Below, in pieces: positions 12,401 through 22,200 of a stretch of DNA of 64,000 nucleotides; the first letter of the stretch is position 1; each line of letters starts with the position of its first letter. Source of the stretch: Cardinalis cardinalis (Eukaryota > Chordata > Aves > Passeriformes > Cardinalidae); NCBI GenBank assembly GCA_014549065.1, contig JACDOX010000085.1:2910367-2974366 (forward strand), read 5' to 3'. The position numbers were made by a program, and so were the translations under genes. The notes under the pieces were generated by a model. That model was not told where the DNA came from and searched no databases. It saw nothing but the letters and a program-made list of their open reading frames with translations.

Positions 12401-15400
12401 AAAAGCTTTTATGATTATTTTTATCCATTCTGATTAATTAGAATTTACACAGCTCTTACCACAAAAGTAGTTTAAAAAGTAAGCAATCAGTAGTACTGTT
12501 CAGGGGCAAGAAGAAATGGTCAGCTCCAAGAGGAAAATGCCAATTAAATCTGNGTAGTCCTATGGAAAAACCTCACAGAGAATTTTTTCTTTTAATCAAG
12601 ATAAATTATTTTTAGGTTTGCACATTAATAAGGACCTGCCAACAACACTGGCACGCACAGTAATGTTTGCAGGCAGAATAATTTCAAATTAAACCATTTT
12701 GTAAAANCTTAAATTTATACTTGAAGAAAGGCACAGAGACAGTGAAAGTTAAAAACAGAAATTGGAGGTAAAATAACTAAAGGTCTCTGAAACAAATGCA
12801 CAGAAGCCAATCAAGAGCAGCTGCACTGTGCTCCCTTGTGGATGAAGGTCCCCAGGAGCACAGGAGAGGCAGAGCTCACACATGAACTGTCCCCTGCAAT
12901 GGCAGCCAGCAGCACCTGATGCCACAGCTGAGAGCAAGGAACAGGGAGCTGATGGAAGAGACACAGCAGCTCCAGAAGGAATGGATGTTCTGGATGGCAG
13001 CAGGTAAATCTGGGCAGAGCCCACACACAACCAGATCCTGATCACACCTCCACAAAGTGCAGCCCTTCTGCAGCTTCTGCTCCCAGTGAGTGGCGTGCCT
13101 AAACCACTGCCCCCAGCCTCTCCCTCCCAAATTTGTAATCAGGACATGCTTTTTGGGCATCCAGTACAACAGGGTAAGNAATAAGTCCAGCACAGTGGTA
13201 AATGAGAGCCATAAGCTTTAGACCAGCCTGGAAAAAGTGGCCAAAGGGAAGATCTATAGATACAGCTAACACAATAAACCAAGCGTGAAACAGCCAGGGA
13301 AACGACAAGGAAAAGATTTGTAACATACTTCTATCAGCAGAACCTGCTGTTACTTTTTGGAGGCTATAGTTCTATTAAAAGCTATCAATGATTTACCTCA
13401 TTTTCCAAAGCTATCTTTATACACTGCTTTCACATACACATGAGCACATGTACTATTAAAAATGGGAGAACACTGTCTGCAGGAAGGAGATCTTGTGCTC
13501 TTGGAAGAAAAGAAACNAAAACCAACCCCCAATTTACTTNTAGATGGCCTGGTACTGTCTTTTCAGATCTATTACAACAAGCAGGTAAACTGTCCTGACA
13601 GGANTCTGCAAACAACTGCAGCAGATTTTTTTCTTTTTAGCTGGAAGGAGGGAGCACCTCCATCCCTGCTCATTCCCAGCACGGTGCTGACCTGCTGAGG
13701 GCTACTGAGTGGAAAAAACTACCCCATGGAGGTGTGCCAAGCTGCCTCCAACTTCATGGAAAAGGAGCACATTCACATGTGGTGGGGTTATGCTGTCTGC
13801 TGGCAAACAACATCAAAGCAGTGAACTGAGTGCTCATCCTCCTCACTGCCCCAGCTGACTGCAATGGCATCCCACAGAAAAACACCAAGCACTGATATTA
13901 ACTGGGTATCACTCACATTGTCTTTAAAACCTGCTNTTTTACTTGCAGGGCAAGCCCAACAGAGGATTTTTAAGGCATGTAGAGCCTTGTGTGACATGCT
14001 GTAGATTAAAACATTTCAGGACTGTGGCACAGTTAAATGCAAGACCACATTATCACCCACATTATTATTATTAGTGCAGTGCCTTTTGGCCTGGCAGGAA
14101 CTAGAGCTCGCTANAACTGATTAACCCAGACCTCTCAATCTTCAGACTCTTCTTTTGAGTANTTTTTTATTACTAAAGGAGCTGCCTAAGGGAAAGAGGA
14201 ACAAAACATTCCTCACCCTACTCCCTTCTCCTCAGTTTGCAAGGTATTTGCTGTGGTTTCCATATTAACTGGTCATGAAAGTTTANATGTCATTGTAGGG
14301 CTTATCTTGCCCTTGCACAATGTAAGTAGCTGCAAAATCCAAATAATGTCCAACAATCTCAAAAAAGCAATGCCAATTTAATTAGAAAATATATCTAGCA
14401 ATAAAACCACCCTGTCCTTTTGAAAGGTCAAAAGCAGAAATCCAACTTGAAAGCCCCAAACATCTGCTGACCTCATGACTGATAAGCACACACACTCTCC
14501 TCACAAACCCCTGTGAAAAAAGCTGTATCTGGGTCTCCACATGAATCTAAATTTAATTATTAGCACTAGACACCAGGCAGCTGCCAGGTTTCCATAGAAC
14601 TTGAGGAAACTGCATCTGAGTGCATGACAAAGCAAAGCACACCACAAAGTGAGCCTGAGAAGCAGCTCACGTTATGGTCTGCTCNACCCTTAATGGGCAA
14701 AAATCTCCAGTGATACCTTCTTAACTAGTGCTTGACATTTAAATAAGCCAAGCATTCAAAATTCTTGATAGAAAGCAACAGGAGTGGAGGTTTCCATTAC
14801 CTACAGGAATAAAAACAACCTCCTAGTAACTTGCAATGTGCCATTTTCAAAGTCAAGTTTAAGCAGCTACAAATACAGATAGATACCTATTGATTTTCTG
14901 AGCATCGTACTAACTTTTGGCACACTTAGCTTTAAAATATAACTTTGATCAGATAAAGAAAAAAAGTCTGTANTTCAAATATTTCATCATGATCATTTTG
15001 CCTCAGAAATGGCAAGTACTGCAAGGTTCAGGGATGGGATTTCCTGACCAGTCAGTCAGGATACAATCCCAGTTACCCTCAATTACAATTTACACAGTCC
15101 TTACATCTTTTTATTTTCTTGCATAGACTTATTGTTTTAATTAAAACTGCCTGTCTAGGTCTTTAGTACCTTTCTATCAGAATCTATATTTCAATGCTCG
15201 TGGCCCAGTCTACACTTAGGATTCCTAGGATTTTCTCTGAAGTTTTGTTGGAATTAGTCAACAGGTTCTGGCTAACTTTCCCCTTTGTTCCTAACATCAC
15301 ATAACTCCAGCAGTGACAGCAGCAAAGTCTGAGGAAAGTCTAACAAACGATTAGATGAGCTCCTGCTGCCAGGGTTACACCTGCTCAGGGTAAATGACAC

Positions 15401-18150
15401 GGCACTCACCTCCTGCTTTATGGAGAGTGTTGCCACTTTGCTAANAGCAACTGAGCATTTATGACTGTACAAACCCACTCTATTTTAGGCCAGTACTTGC
15501 TGCTAGCTCTAATATTTACATTTTCACAACTGAAACACTGTGTGATGACAGCAGCAGGCATCAGCGCTTCCACAGGTGTAACAGGACCGACTCAGCTGGA
15601 GTTGGACCCCTGTATGAGCCCTTCCTTTCAGAGCTGGGCTGCCTGATCCCAGTGGGTCCCTCCCAGCTCAGGATGTCCTGCGAGCTGTGCCATGCTGAAT
15701 GTGCCACCCTGTGAGCTGTGCCATGCTGAATGTGCCACCCTGTGAGCTGTGGCATGCTGAATGTGCCACTCTGTGAGCTGTGCCACGCTGAATGTGCCAC
15801 CCTGTGAGCTGTGCCATGCTGAATGTGCCACTCTGTGAGCTGTGCCACGCTGAATGTGCCACCCTGTGAGCTGTGCCACGCTGAATGTGCTGCCCTGTGA
15901 GCTGTGCCATGCTGAATGTGCCACCCTGTGAGCTGTGCCACGCTGAATGTGCCNNNNNNNNNNNNNNNNNNNNNNNNNNNNNNNNNNNNNNNNNNNNNNN
16001 NNNNNNNNNNNNNNNNNNNNNNNNNNNNNNNNNNNNNNNNNNNNNNNNNNNNNNNNNNNNNNNNNNNNNNNNNNNNNNNNNNNNNNNNNNNNNNNNNNNN
16101 NNNNNNNNNNNNNNNNNNNNNNNNNNNNNNNNNNNNNNNNNNNNNNNNNNNNNNNNNNNNNNNNNNNNNNNNNNNNNNNNNNNNNNNNNNNNNNNNNNNN
16201 NNNNNNNNNNNNNNNNNNNNNNNNNNNNNNNNNNNNNNNNNNNNNNNNNNNNNNNNNNNNNNNNNNNNNNNNNNNNNNNNNNNNNNNNNNNNNNNNNNNN
16301 NNNNNNNNNNNNNNNNNNNNNNNNNNNNNNNNNNNNNNNNNNNNNNNNNNNNNNNNNNNNNNNNNNNNNNNNNNNNNNNNNNNNNNNNNNNNNNNNNNNN
16401 NNNNNNNNNNNNNNNNNNNNNNNNNNNNNNNNNNNNNNNNNNNNNNNNNNNNNNNNNNNNNNNNNNNNNNNNNNNNNNNNNNNNNNNNNNNNNNNNNNNN
16501 NNNNNNNNNNNNNNNNNNNNNNNNNNNNNNNNNNNNNNNNNNNNNNNNNNNNNNNNNNNNNNNNNNNNNNNNNNNNNNNNNNNNNNNNNNNNNNNNNNNN
16601 NNNNNNNNNNNNNNNNNNNNNNNNNNNNNNNNNNNNGCTGACCAGCCCAGCTGATCCTGCCTCCCCACACCCAGGGTCCCTCAGTGACCTCAGTGTCACC
16701 AACAGCAGAGCAGGGAACTGCCCCAAAGGCTTCCCGTTCCTTAGCAGGAGGGTGCAAAGCTGCCCTCAGCCCCACAACTCACCACTGACTCATTCCATGG
16801 GGACTCTGTCTTGATCTTTTTTGCATCTGCTTTTGAACTTGGCTCTTCAGCTNAGTCCTGTGATGGTATTTTTTTCCTGTCTTTCCTTTTTTTGTCACAC
16901 AGCACAGGATTACTATTGCATAATGCCCCATCCACAGTGTCCCCTGTAACACACTCAGCTCGCTCCATTTCACTCTCTTTGTTCTTCTTATTGCTTTCTA
17001 GCAGTATTTTTTGGCTTTTAGAGGCACTGTCANTGTTTAAAGAAACTTCTGAGTATGTTGTTTCCTTCTCCTTTTTCTTAATCTTTTTCTTCTTTTTCTT
17101 CTTACTGACTTCATAATTATATTTGAAATTCTTCCTGTNTTTCCTTCCAGACAGCTCTTCTTCCTCAAGCTCAACTTCTTGCTGTGCTGGGAGATGCTTA
17201 TCAGGAATGCTGTGACTGCAGTCTTGCTTATCTTCACAGGTTGAGGAAGAAACAGCTTTTTTTTTCTTCTTCTTCCTCTCTTTGATACGCCCAAAGTTCT
17301 TAATTGTGTTCTCTTCCTCTCTGCTTGTCCATGTAAATTCCCAGGAATTCTGTTTCTTCCTTTTTCTAGAATCACTTAATGCAGTGGGGCTACCAGGAAC
17401 TCGATGCATGCTGTCCTCATTATCTGCNTGTGGTAAAAAGCAGTCAGACTTATCTTTCTTTTTANTTTTCTTCTTTCTTACACAACTCTCCCCACCATTC
17501 TCGGCATTACATGTGTCATAGTCCTCACCCGTAAAAACTGCTTTTTGGGAAGTGTATTTGTGGGTGTTTTTACAGACTTTTGCAGATTGCCTNTGTTCAC
17601 TGTCCTGGATGTACTCTAATGAAAAACTGCATTTCTTCTTTTTTTTCGTTGTTACCTCACCATCCAACTCCAAATCCAAAGCAGTATTCTTCCTCTTTTT
17701 TTTAAAAGATAATTCACTTTTCTCAGTACCATCTGTGCGATGATTTGAAAGCTCCACGTCACTACTCTCATTATTCTCCAAGGAGAAATGACAATGGACT
17801 TTTTTTTTCTTCTTTTTGAATATTTTAATTTGTTCCTCTGATTCCTCTTGAAGCTGTAAATCCAGATGACCTTTTCTATTCACAAAGCTTTCTGAATGAT
17901 CTTCCCTGAGTAATTCAGAGCCAACTTTCTTCTTCTTGTTTTTCTTATTATTCTTTGGTTGCAATTTGTGTAAGCACTCATCTTTTAAATGTTCCTTTTT
18001 CCTGCTCTTCTTTTTTTCCTTGAGACGGCCACTGTCCTCAGTTTNAATGACAGTTTTAACATCTTCCTCAATTTTAATGACACTCTTCACCTTTTTCTTC
18101 TTCTGTACAGGCTCCTCATGAATGTCTTTTCTCTTTTTCTTTATTATCAT
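9166..18150 (-). CDS. KNOP1: KNOP1, lysine-rich nucleolar protein 1 (complete CDS)
   Basis: KNOP1 (C16orf88) is a nuclear/nucleolar, very lysine-rich protein; its molecular activity is poorly defined. The coding exons in transcription order are 18150-16783, 12387-12319, 11855-11778 and 9477-9166, all in phase 0. They give 608 codons plus stop, against about 458 in human. Residues 1-456 (the first coding exon) are low-complexity and basic, with many runs of five to seven lysines between acidic/serine stretches. The C-terminal ~130 residues are ordered and conserved: GNCDEINIDK, RRQALQEEIDRESGKTKA, GQWSTATF, FFRLLGGFKKG and a final SRSIKFED. The last ~100 residues resemble the SMAP (small acidic protein-like) domain. 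The start is the ATG at 18150-18148, one base into its exon. The ATG at 18189 in the same frame is intronic, upstream of the acceptor. KNOP1 is divergent from IQCK and convergent with VPS35L. Seven isolated Ns fall in the large exon. Confidence 0.94.
9478..11777 (-). other. KNOP1: KNOP1 last intron
   Basis: This intron lies between the 78-bp exon and the terminal exon, with GT-AG borders. Apart from isolated Ns and short chance ORFs, I see nothing. Confidence 0.88.
11778..11855 (-). CDS. KNOP1: KNOP1 internal coding exon (78 bp)
   Basis: The exon is bounded by minus-strand acceptor ctgcacactag and donor gtgatgtatg. The 26 codons give VRRQALQEEIDRESGKTKAL then SSRVAQ. QALQEEIDRESGKT is one of the most conserved stretches of the family. 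Confidence 0.92.
11856..12318 (-). other. KNOP1: KNOP1 intron
   Basis: This is a short AT-rich intron between the 69-bp and 78-bp exons. No other feature is visible. Confidence 0.88.
12319..12387 (-). CDS. KNOP1: KNOP1 internal coding exon (69 bp)
   Basis: The exon is too short to stand out as an ORF. On the minus strand the acceptor is cctgttttacag and the donor gtatgctttg. Its 23 codons encode EHLDGVIIVKEKKGNCDEIN then IDK, which leads straight into VRRQALQEEIDRESGK of the next exon, as in mammalian KNOP1. Confidence 0.9.
12388..15681 (-). other. KNOP1: KNOP1 large intron, unique part
   Basis: This is mostly unique intronic sequence. A GC-richer patch at about 12790-13110 carries several short overlapping ORFs and is described in the findings. 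No recognised mobile element is present. Confidence 0.8.
15682..15953. repeat. 31-bp minisatellite (VNTR) in KNOP1 intron
   Basis: About 8.8 head-to-tail copies of a 31-bp unit, typified by gagctgtgccatgctgaatg followed by tgccaccctgt, lie directly before the assembly gap. Copies differ at a few sites (cat/cac, ccaccc/ccactc, ccaccc/tgcccc). Its true length is unknown because the array enters the gap. Confidence 0.97.
15954..16636. other. Assembly gap of 683 N
   Basis: This is a continuous run of N directly after the minisatellite. The array probably could not be assembled. Sequence on the right side, from 16637, is unique, so at least one array edge is hidden. ORFs crossing this gap are artefacts. 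Confidence 0.99.
16637..16782 (-). other. KNOP1: KNOP1 intron, segment right of the gap
   Basis: This is unique sequence between the gap and the large KNOP1 exon, ending at donor gtgagttg (16782 downward). Nothing else is seen. Confidence 0.85.
16783..18150 (-). CDS. KNOP1: KNOP1 first coding exon (lysine-rich region)
   Basis: On the minus strand the acceptor cctttttttag ends at 18152, and the exon starts A-ATG ATA ATA (MIIKKKRKD). It ends ...SPWNESV at 16783, followed by donor gtgagttgtg. It has 456 codons rich in AAG/AAA, with runs such as KKKKKKKIKKKEKE. Lysine-coding purine tracts explain why the plus strand here is so rich in tttcttctt. Confidence 0.93.
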
Positions 18151-18151
18151 T

Positions 18152-19091
18152 CTAAAAAAGGATATGAAAATGTTAGTGAACTGCTTCAAAGAGACAATAT
18201 AAGTCCCAATCTACTTGGTCTTCCTTTATTCTGAAACCATTCCTGATCNCCCATTGTTCCTGACACACTAATTTCAGTCTGCTTTCCATGACGGGGAACC
18301 AGAACATACTGACATACAGAAAACACTGTTTATGGGGGGATTCTTTTTATGATGTTATTTAGTGGACCTTGTCTTAGCCAGTTNGCAAGGTTTTATGGTC
18401 TGTTTCACNGCAGCANAGCACAACGTTTCCACAGAAATACCTACNCTCCAAATGTCCTTTCTAAACGGCAAAATATATCAGTGTGTACATAGAAATACAA
18501 TTATTTTTCCAGATANCTGTGACTTTTCACTTAACACTGAACTTTGCACGGCTTTACGCCCACTCAGCATTACAAGACCCTTGCAAGGCACCCGATTTAT
18601 TACCTTAAACTCGCTTCTATCTGGGATTTCCTATCCTTGCTCTCCGTTTCTTTCCTCAGGACATTTATGCCAACGAATTGGTCATAANAGAGCAGCCTTT
18701 AGCACCCACTTATTGAAAATCTCAATTATTCCTACTCGGTTTGCAGCAACACCATTGAGGCACGCTGTCAAACCGCGGACAGAGCCCCGAGCCCAGCACA
18801 GCCCCCTCTGGCTGTGTGCCCGGGCCCACCGCGCCCACCCCGGGGCGGGGAGGGGGTGTCAGCCCGAGTCCCGCCCCGCTCCGGGCCCCGCCGCCGCAGC
18901 ATCCCGTGCGGGCCGTGCCGGGCCATGTGCCGGTGCCTGTGCCAGCCGTGCCGTGAGGGGCCGGTCCCTGTGCCGGCCATGCCCTGCCATGCCCTGCCCT
19001 GCCATGCCATGCCCTGTCATGCCATGCCATGCCATGCCATGCCGGTCCCTGCCGTGCCGTACCGTACCGTACCGGGCCGTGCGGCGCTCAC
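18152..19091 (-). other. KNOP1: KNOP1 first intron
   Basis: This intron runs from a donor at 19091 (gtgagcgccg on the minus strand, after GCGGGAG) to the acceptor at 18152. Its 5' part is in the CpG island and holds a pentanucleotide repeat; the rest is AT-rich. The 348-codon forward ORF at 18362-19408 is a by-product of GC-rich sequence and isolated Ns. Confidence 0.75.
18972..19077. repeat. Pentanucleotide (CCATG)n-like repeat
   Basis: The block contains imperfect units of ccatg/ccctg, a near-perfect run at about 19019-19042, then (ccgta) units at 19057-19070. It lies within the CpG island, just inside KNOP1 intron 1. Confidence 0.9.
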
Positions 19092-19100
19092 CTCCCGCGC

Positions 19101-19106
19101 CACGTG
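19101..19106. promoter_or_regulatory. E-box CACGTG
   Basis: This palindromic canonical E-box lies inside the proposed KNOP1 exon 1. MYC/MAX and USF proteins bind this hexamer. Nucleolar and ribosome-biogenesis genes are frequent MYC targets, so use at KNOP1 is plausible but inferred. Confidence 0.5.
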
Positions 19107-19123
19107 CAGCGCCCGCCGCCGCT

Positions 19124-19130
19124 CCGGAAG
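19124..19130. promoter_or_regulatory. ETS/GABP motif CCGGAAG
   Basis: This is a core ETS motif in the bidirectional promoter. GABP-type sites are common in CpG-island bidirectional promoters. It is a sequence match only. Confidence 0.5.
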
Positions 19131-19186
19131 CGATCGCGCCGTGCCCGCCCCGCCCCGCCCGGCCCCGCGCGGGCGCTGCCGGAGCC

Positions 19187-19200
19187 GTTGCCGCGGTGAC
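19187..19200. promoter_or_regulatory. RFX X-box-like site
   Basis: The site reads GTTGCC, two-base spacer GC, GGTGAC: an imperfect inverted repeat that fits the relaxed X-box pattern RYYNCC-N(1-3)-RRNRAC. Its right half has one mismatch from the strict RGYAAC. It lies 15 bases before the IQCK start codon. RFX factors drive ciliary genes through X-boxes close to the transcription start, which fits the docking-domain architecture of IQCK. Confidence 0.55.
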
Positions 19201-19215
19201 GGTCGGGACGCGGCC

Positions 19216-19240
19216 ATGGCGCAGGGCGGGCGCGGCGCAG
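19216..19240 (+). CDS. IQCK: IQCK coding exon 1
   Basis: This exon encodes MAQGGRGA plus one base, with donor gtgggagccc in the CpG island. The start was chosen as the first ATG after the X-box, in strong Kozak context, with phase 1 exit matching exon 2. Confidence 0.8.
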
Positions 19241-22200
19241 GTGGGAGCCCCGGCCCCGGCTCCGCTCCGAGCCCCCCGGGCAGGGCTCCGAGCCCCCCGG
19301 CCCTGCCCTGCCCTGCCCGCTGCCCCGCCTGCCCGGCCTGGGGCCGCCCGCTCCTGTGGCCGGGCGCGGGGCTGTGCCCGCCCCACAGAGCGCCCACAGC
19401 CGCCCTGATCCCCACCGGCACCACGGCCACGAGCGGTTCTGTTCCTGAGCCTTATGGCGCTTTTATTGCCGTAACCTCCCCACAGACCCCCGTTGGGTGT
19501 GTTTGTGCTGCAGCCCGGCTGCTGCCAGCCTGTGGCAGGGCCTCTGAGCCTGTGGCAGGGCCTCTGCCCTGGCCTTGTGCCGTGTGGGTGATCATGCACC
19601 CACAGGAGTTGGGTATTGCCTCGGGAGAGCAGAGAGGCGAATGTGTCAGTGCTGGTGAAACGTTAAATTAATACAGAGCATCTGTTCTCAAAGCACCGTC
19701 CCAAAGCAAAGCCCCTGGGCTTCTCCCAGAGTCTGGAACACCGAGGTTGCAAAGCTGGGGGAGCAGCGCTGCGCTCTGCAGTTCCCCAAGGGGGTTCTCT
19801 TCCTTCAGTACTTCATGATGCCCAAAGTAGGCGTTTTGCACTAAAATGGCCATTTTCAGGTAGGAGAGAGGCTGATTATTCTAAGCCAACACCTGCAGCG
19901 CCCATGGGTTTGGTGGTGCCATTAAACCCCACTGCGATGGGGGAGCTGAGCCTGCTGGGCTGGGTTCTGTGCTCTGCACTGGGGGGTCCGTGCGTGTTCT
20001 CAGATCAAGCTCCTTCTCTTGGTCCTTTATTTCCTGAGTCACTCAGTAATCCTTGAGGGTCATGTACAGCTTTTCATTAATCAGGATTTTTTTTTTTTTT
20101 TTTGCAGACATACTGCAGTAATTTTTTTGCAGTAATACTTAACAATGTCTGNGGGATTTAATTGCTCATAGAGGAATCCACTCTGAAAAGCAGATTGTCG
20201 ACTAGAAAAGTATTGTCTACAAGNAAAAACAATGGTTAATTCAGTGCATTCTACCTATGTTGAAATATTTTGAATTATTATTTTGGTACCTTTTTCCCNA
20301 TAAAGGGTTCTTTTGTCAGTGAGAACCTTGTGCCTGACTTAAAGCTCAAGAGAGGACATGACAAGAGTGTCTAAAGTTCTTGCTTGTTTTAAAACATTAG
20401 ATTTCATGTTAAACAANTATTTATTGCATACTAACTTCTGTTTTTTCAAAACTAAATAAATACTTTTAAAAATAATGTTGCTTTAGGAGGAAAATAAATA
20501 TATTTTTAGGGTCTCCTGCTAAATATTTTACTTTTTTTTTTAATTTTTAGAGCATGAAGAGGAACAGCCTCAATTTTCAGATGATCCTCAATCAAAAGAA
20601 GATCCCGAATCAAAAGAAGAATCAGTGAGTACAGTTCAAGTAAAAAATCTGCATAGAGATGGATTGAAAATATTTTAAACAATGAAATGTGAAAATTAGG
20701 TACCCACAAGGTAGACTCATTCATAAAATGAAAACAAAACTATTATTTTTCAAACAGCTTATTTGAACCAACAAATGTAATATTCCAAAGAATTGCTTGT
20801 ATTTAAAGCAACTTGGGTAATGCTAACAAGAAAAGTTTATTTTCTTTAAAAGGTGAATGTCAGGACTTCTGAACAATGTAAAAGAGATATTTAAGCTTAT
20901 GAGTGTAAAATACTTATTCAGAAAATGTTACCAGTATTAATTTACAAATAATTTATTTTTCTTACAATGGATAAAATATTTTAAAAATTATGATATCTCA
21001 CCATATTCTGTAAAAGGGAGTCATGTACCTTCTTTTAGGTTTGGATGATTTTACTGTGCTGGAAACTGCAGAAGTTGTAAAAATGTANTTATTTATATTA
21101 TTACTTAAGTATATTATTAATTAAGTGTAATAATTATATTTTCAAGTATTCAGAAAATAAGTAAATAATACAGCATTTGAATTAGAAATTATAATTCCAT
21201 ATTTTTTAACTGACCTAATTTTTTTTCTCTTTAATTGGTTTGTATGTTTTTGTCTAGTCTGTTGGGGTATTTAGACAGGATACATTTCTTTTGAGCAGGT
21301 GCCTTTGGAAGCAGAAATTCCTGTGGAACAACTTTTTTCTGCCCCTGCACCCCAATATCTGCNACCTGTACTTGGGGAAACTCCCCCTGGAGAACCCCCT
21401 GATCCAAAAAAATGTAAGTAGCAATATATTACCTTGAACCCTGCTGTGATTCTTTGTCTTGCATATGGCAAAGATTTGTAATTTATTTAATTCAGAGTGA
21501 TAAGAGCACCAACACCTTTGCTTGTGTGGAATTTGCAGGGTTTGNCCTCTGGTCTGAAATCAGAGAGCCAGCTTGGCCCCTTGGTCAATGGAAGAAATAT
21601 CAAATTATTCATTACTAAGGTAGTTCTGTGCTCTTCTNAATAAGTGACTTTTTATTTAGGCACTTAAATCAGAAATGGCAGGCATTTCTTCCTCTGATTT
21701 AATAATGCAAAACTAGGATCAATAGACTAAGTAGACAATTGAATTTGAAAACTGCTGTCAAAATTCTGTCTTTTCCCATCTGATTACAGACGAGAATGGA
21801 AGCAGCTCTGAAGTTTTGTTCTTCCACTTCTATCAATTCCTATACTTTATAATAAATGTCCCAAGCAGCAGTGTGTTTTTATTATGCATTTTAGTCCCTC
21901 ATTTTGTCTTCTCTTCCATTAATTCTTGCTCATTAGGAATTCNTGGTGCAAGTCAGAAGCAGTGTTACCCTTGGGTTCTATATAAATAGTGTCCTCCCAA
22001 TTTTGAGTATTTTCTGGCAGTATATGAACCAATTAAAGGTATAAAGCTGAGAATAAATTCAGTGTTTCAGCTGTGTTGCCAGAAGAGAACATTTGTACGA
22101 TTTAATATTTGCTGATCACACCAAAACCTGAGCACTGCCTGAATGGGGAGAGGTGCCAGCCCAGACAGCCCTGAGATGGGAAAGGTTGGGTGCATGGAGT

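Larger units (their letters stand above)
19092..19140 (-). other. KNOP1: KNOP1 non-coding exon 1 (proposed)
   Basis: The minus strand reads gcgcgggag then gtgagcgcc at 19091, a consensus donor. It is phase-free because no ATG precedes it. Spliced to the exon starting at 18151 it gives GGGAGA-ATG-A, with a purine at -3. The 5' end is not determined. Confidence 0.6.
18765..19470. promoter_or_regulatory. CpG island, KNOP1/IQCK bidirectional promoter
   Basis: This is a very GC- and CpG-rich segment spanning the non-coding first exon of KNOP1 (minus) and the first coding exon of IQCK (plus), whose 5' ends face each other within about 100-200 bp. GC boxes (ccgccccgcccc) lie at about 19145-19165. 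Head-to-head CpG-island pairs normally share a promoter. The island edges are estimates by eye. Confidence 0.85.
19241..20550 (+). other. IQCK: IQCK intron 1
   Basis: The first ~230 bases belong to the CpG island. A 20-bp tandem duplication lies at 19528-19567 and a 17-T tract at 20087-20103. I looked here for the extra N-terminal exon found in mammals and saw none. Confidence 0.8.

Noticed and set aside
15561..16775. 404-, 346- and 352-codon minus-strand ORFs
   Set aside because: They are produced by the 31-bp minisatellite, which has no antisense stop codons, plus the 683-N gap. They are not genes.
15885..16814. Plus-strand ORFs of 235-309 codons
   Set aside because: Almost all of their length is the run of N.
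18151..18189. Upstream in-frame ATG for KNOP1 (MKQFTNIFISFFR)
   Set aside because: It lies on the intron side of the acceptor cctttttttag at 18152 and so is not in the mature mRNA.
18362..19671. Long ORFs on both strands (348, 285, 246 and 137 codons)
   Set aside because: They lie in the CpG island and its pentanucleotide repeat, where stop codons are rare. They overlap each other on both strands, and none matches a known family.
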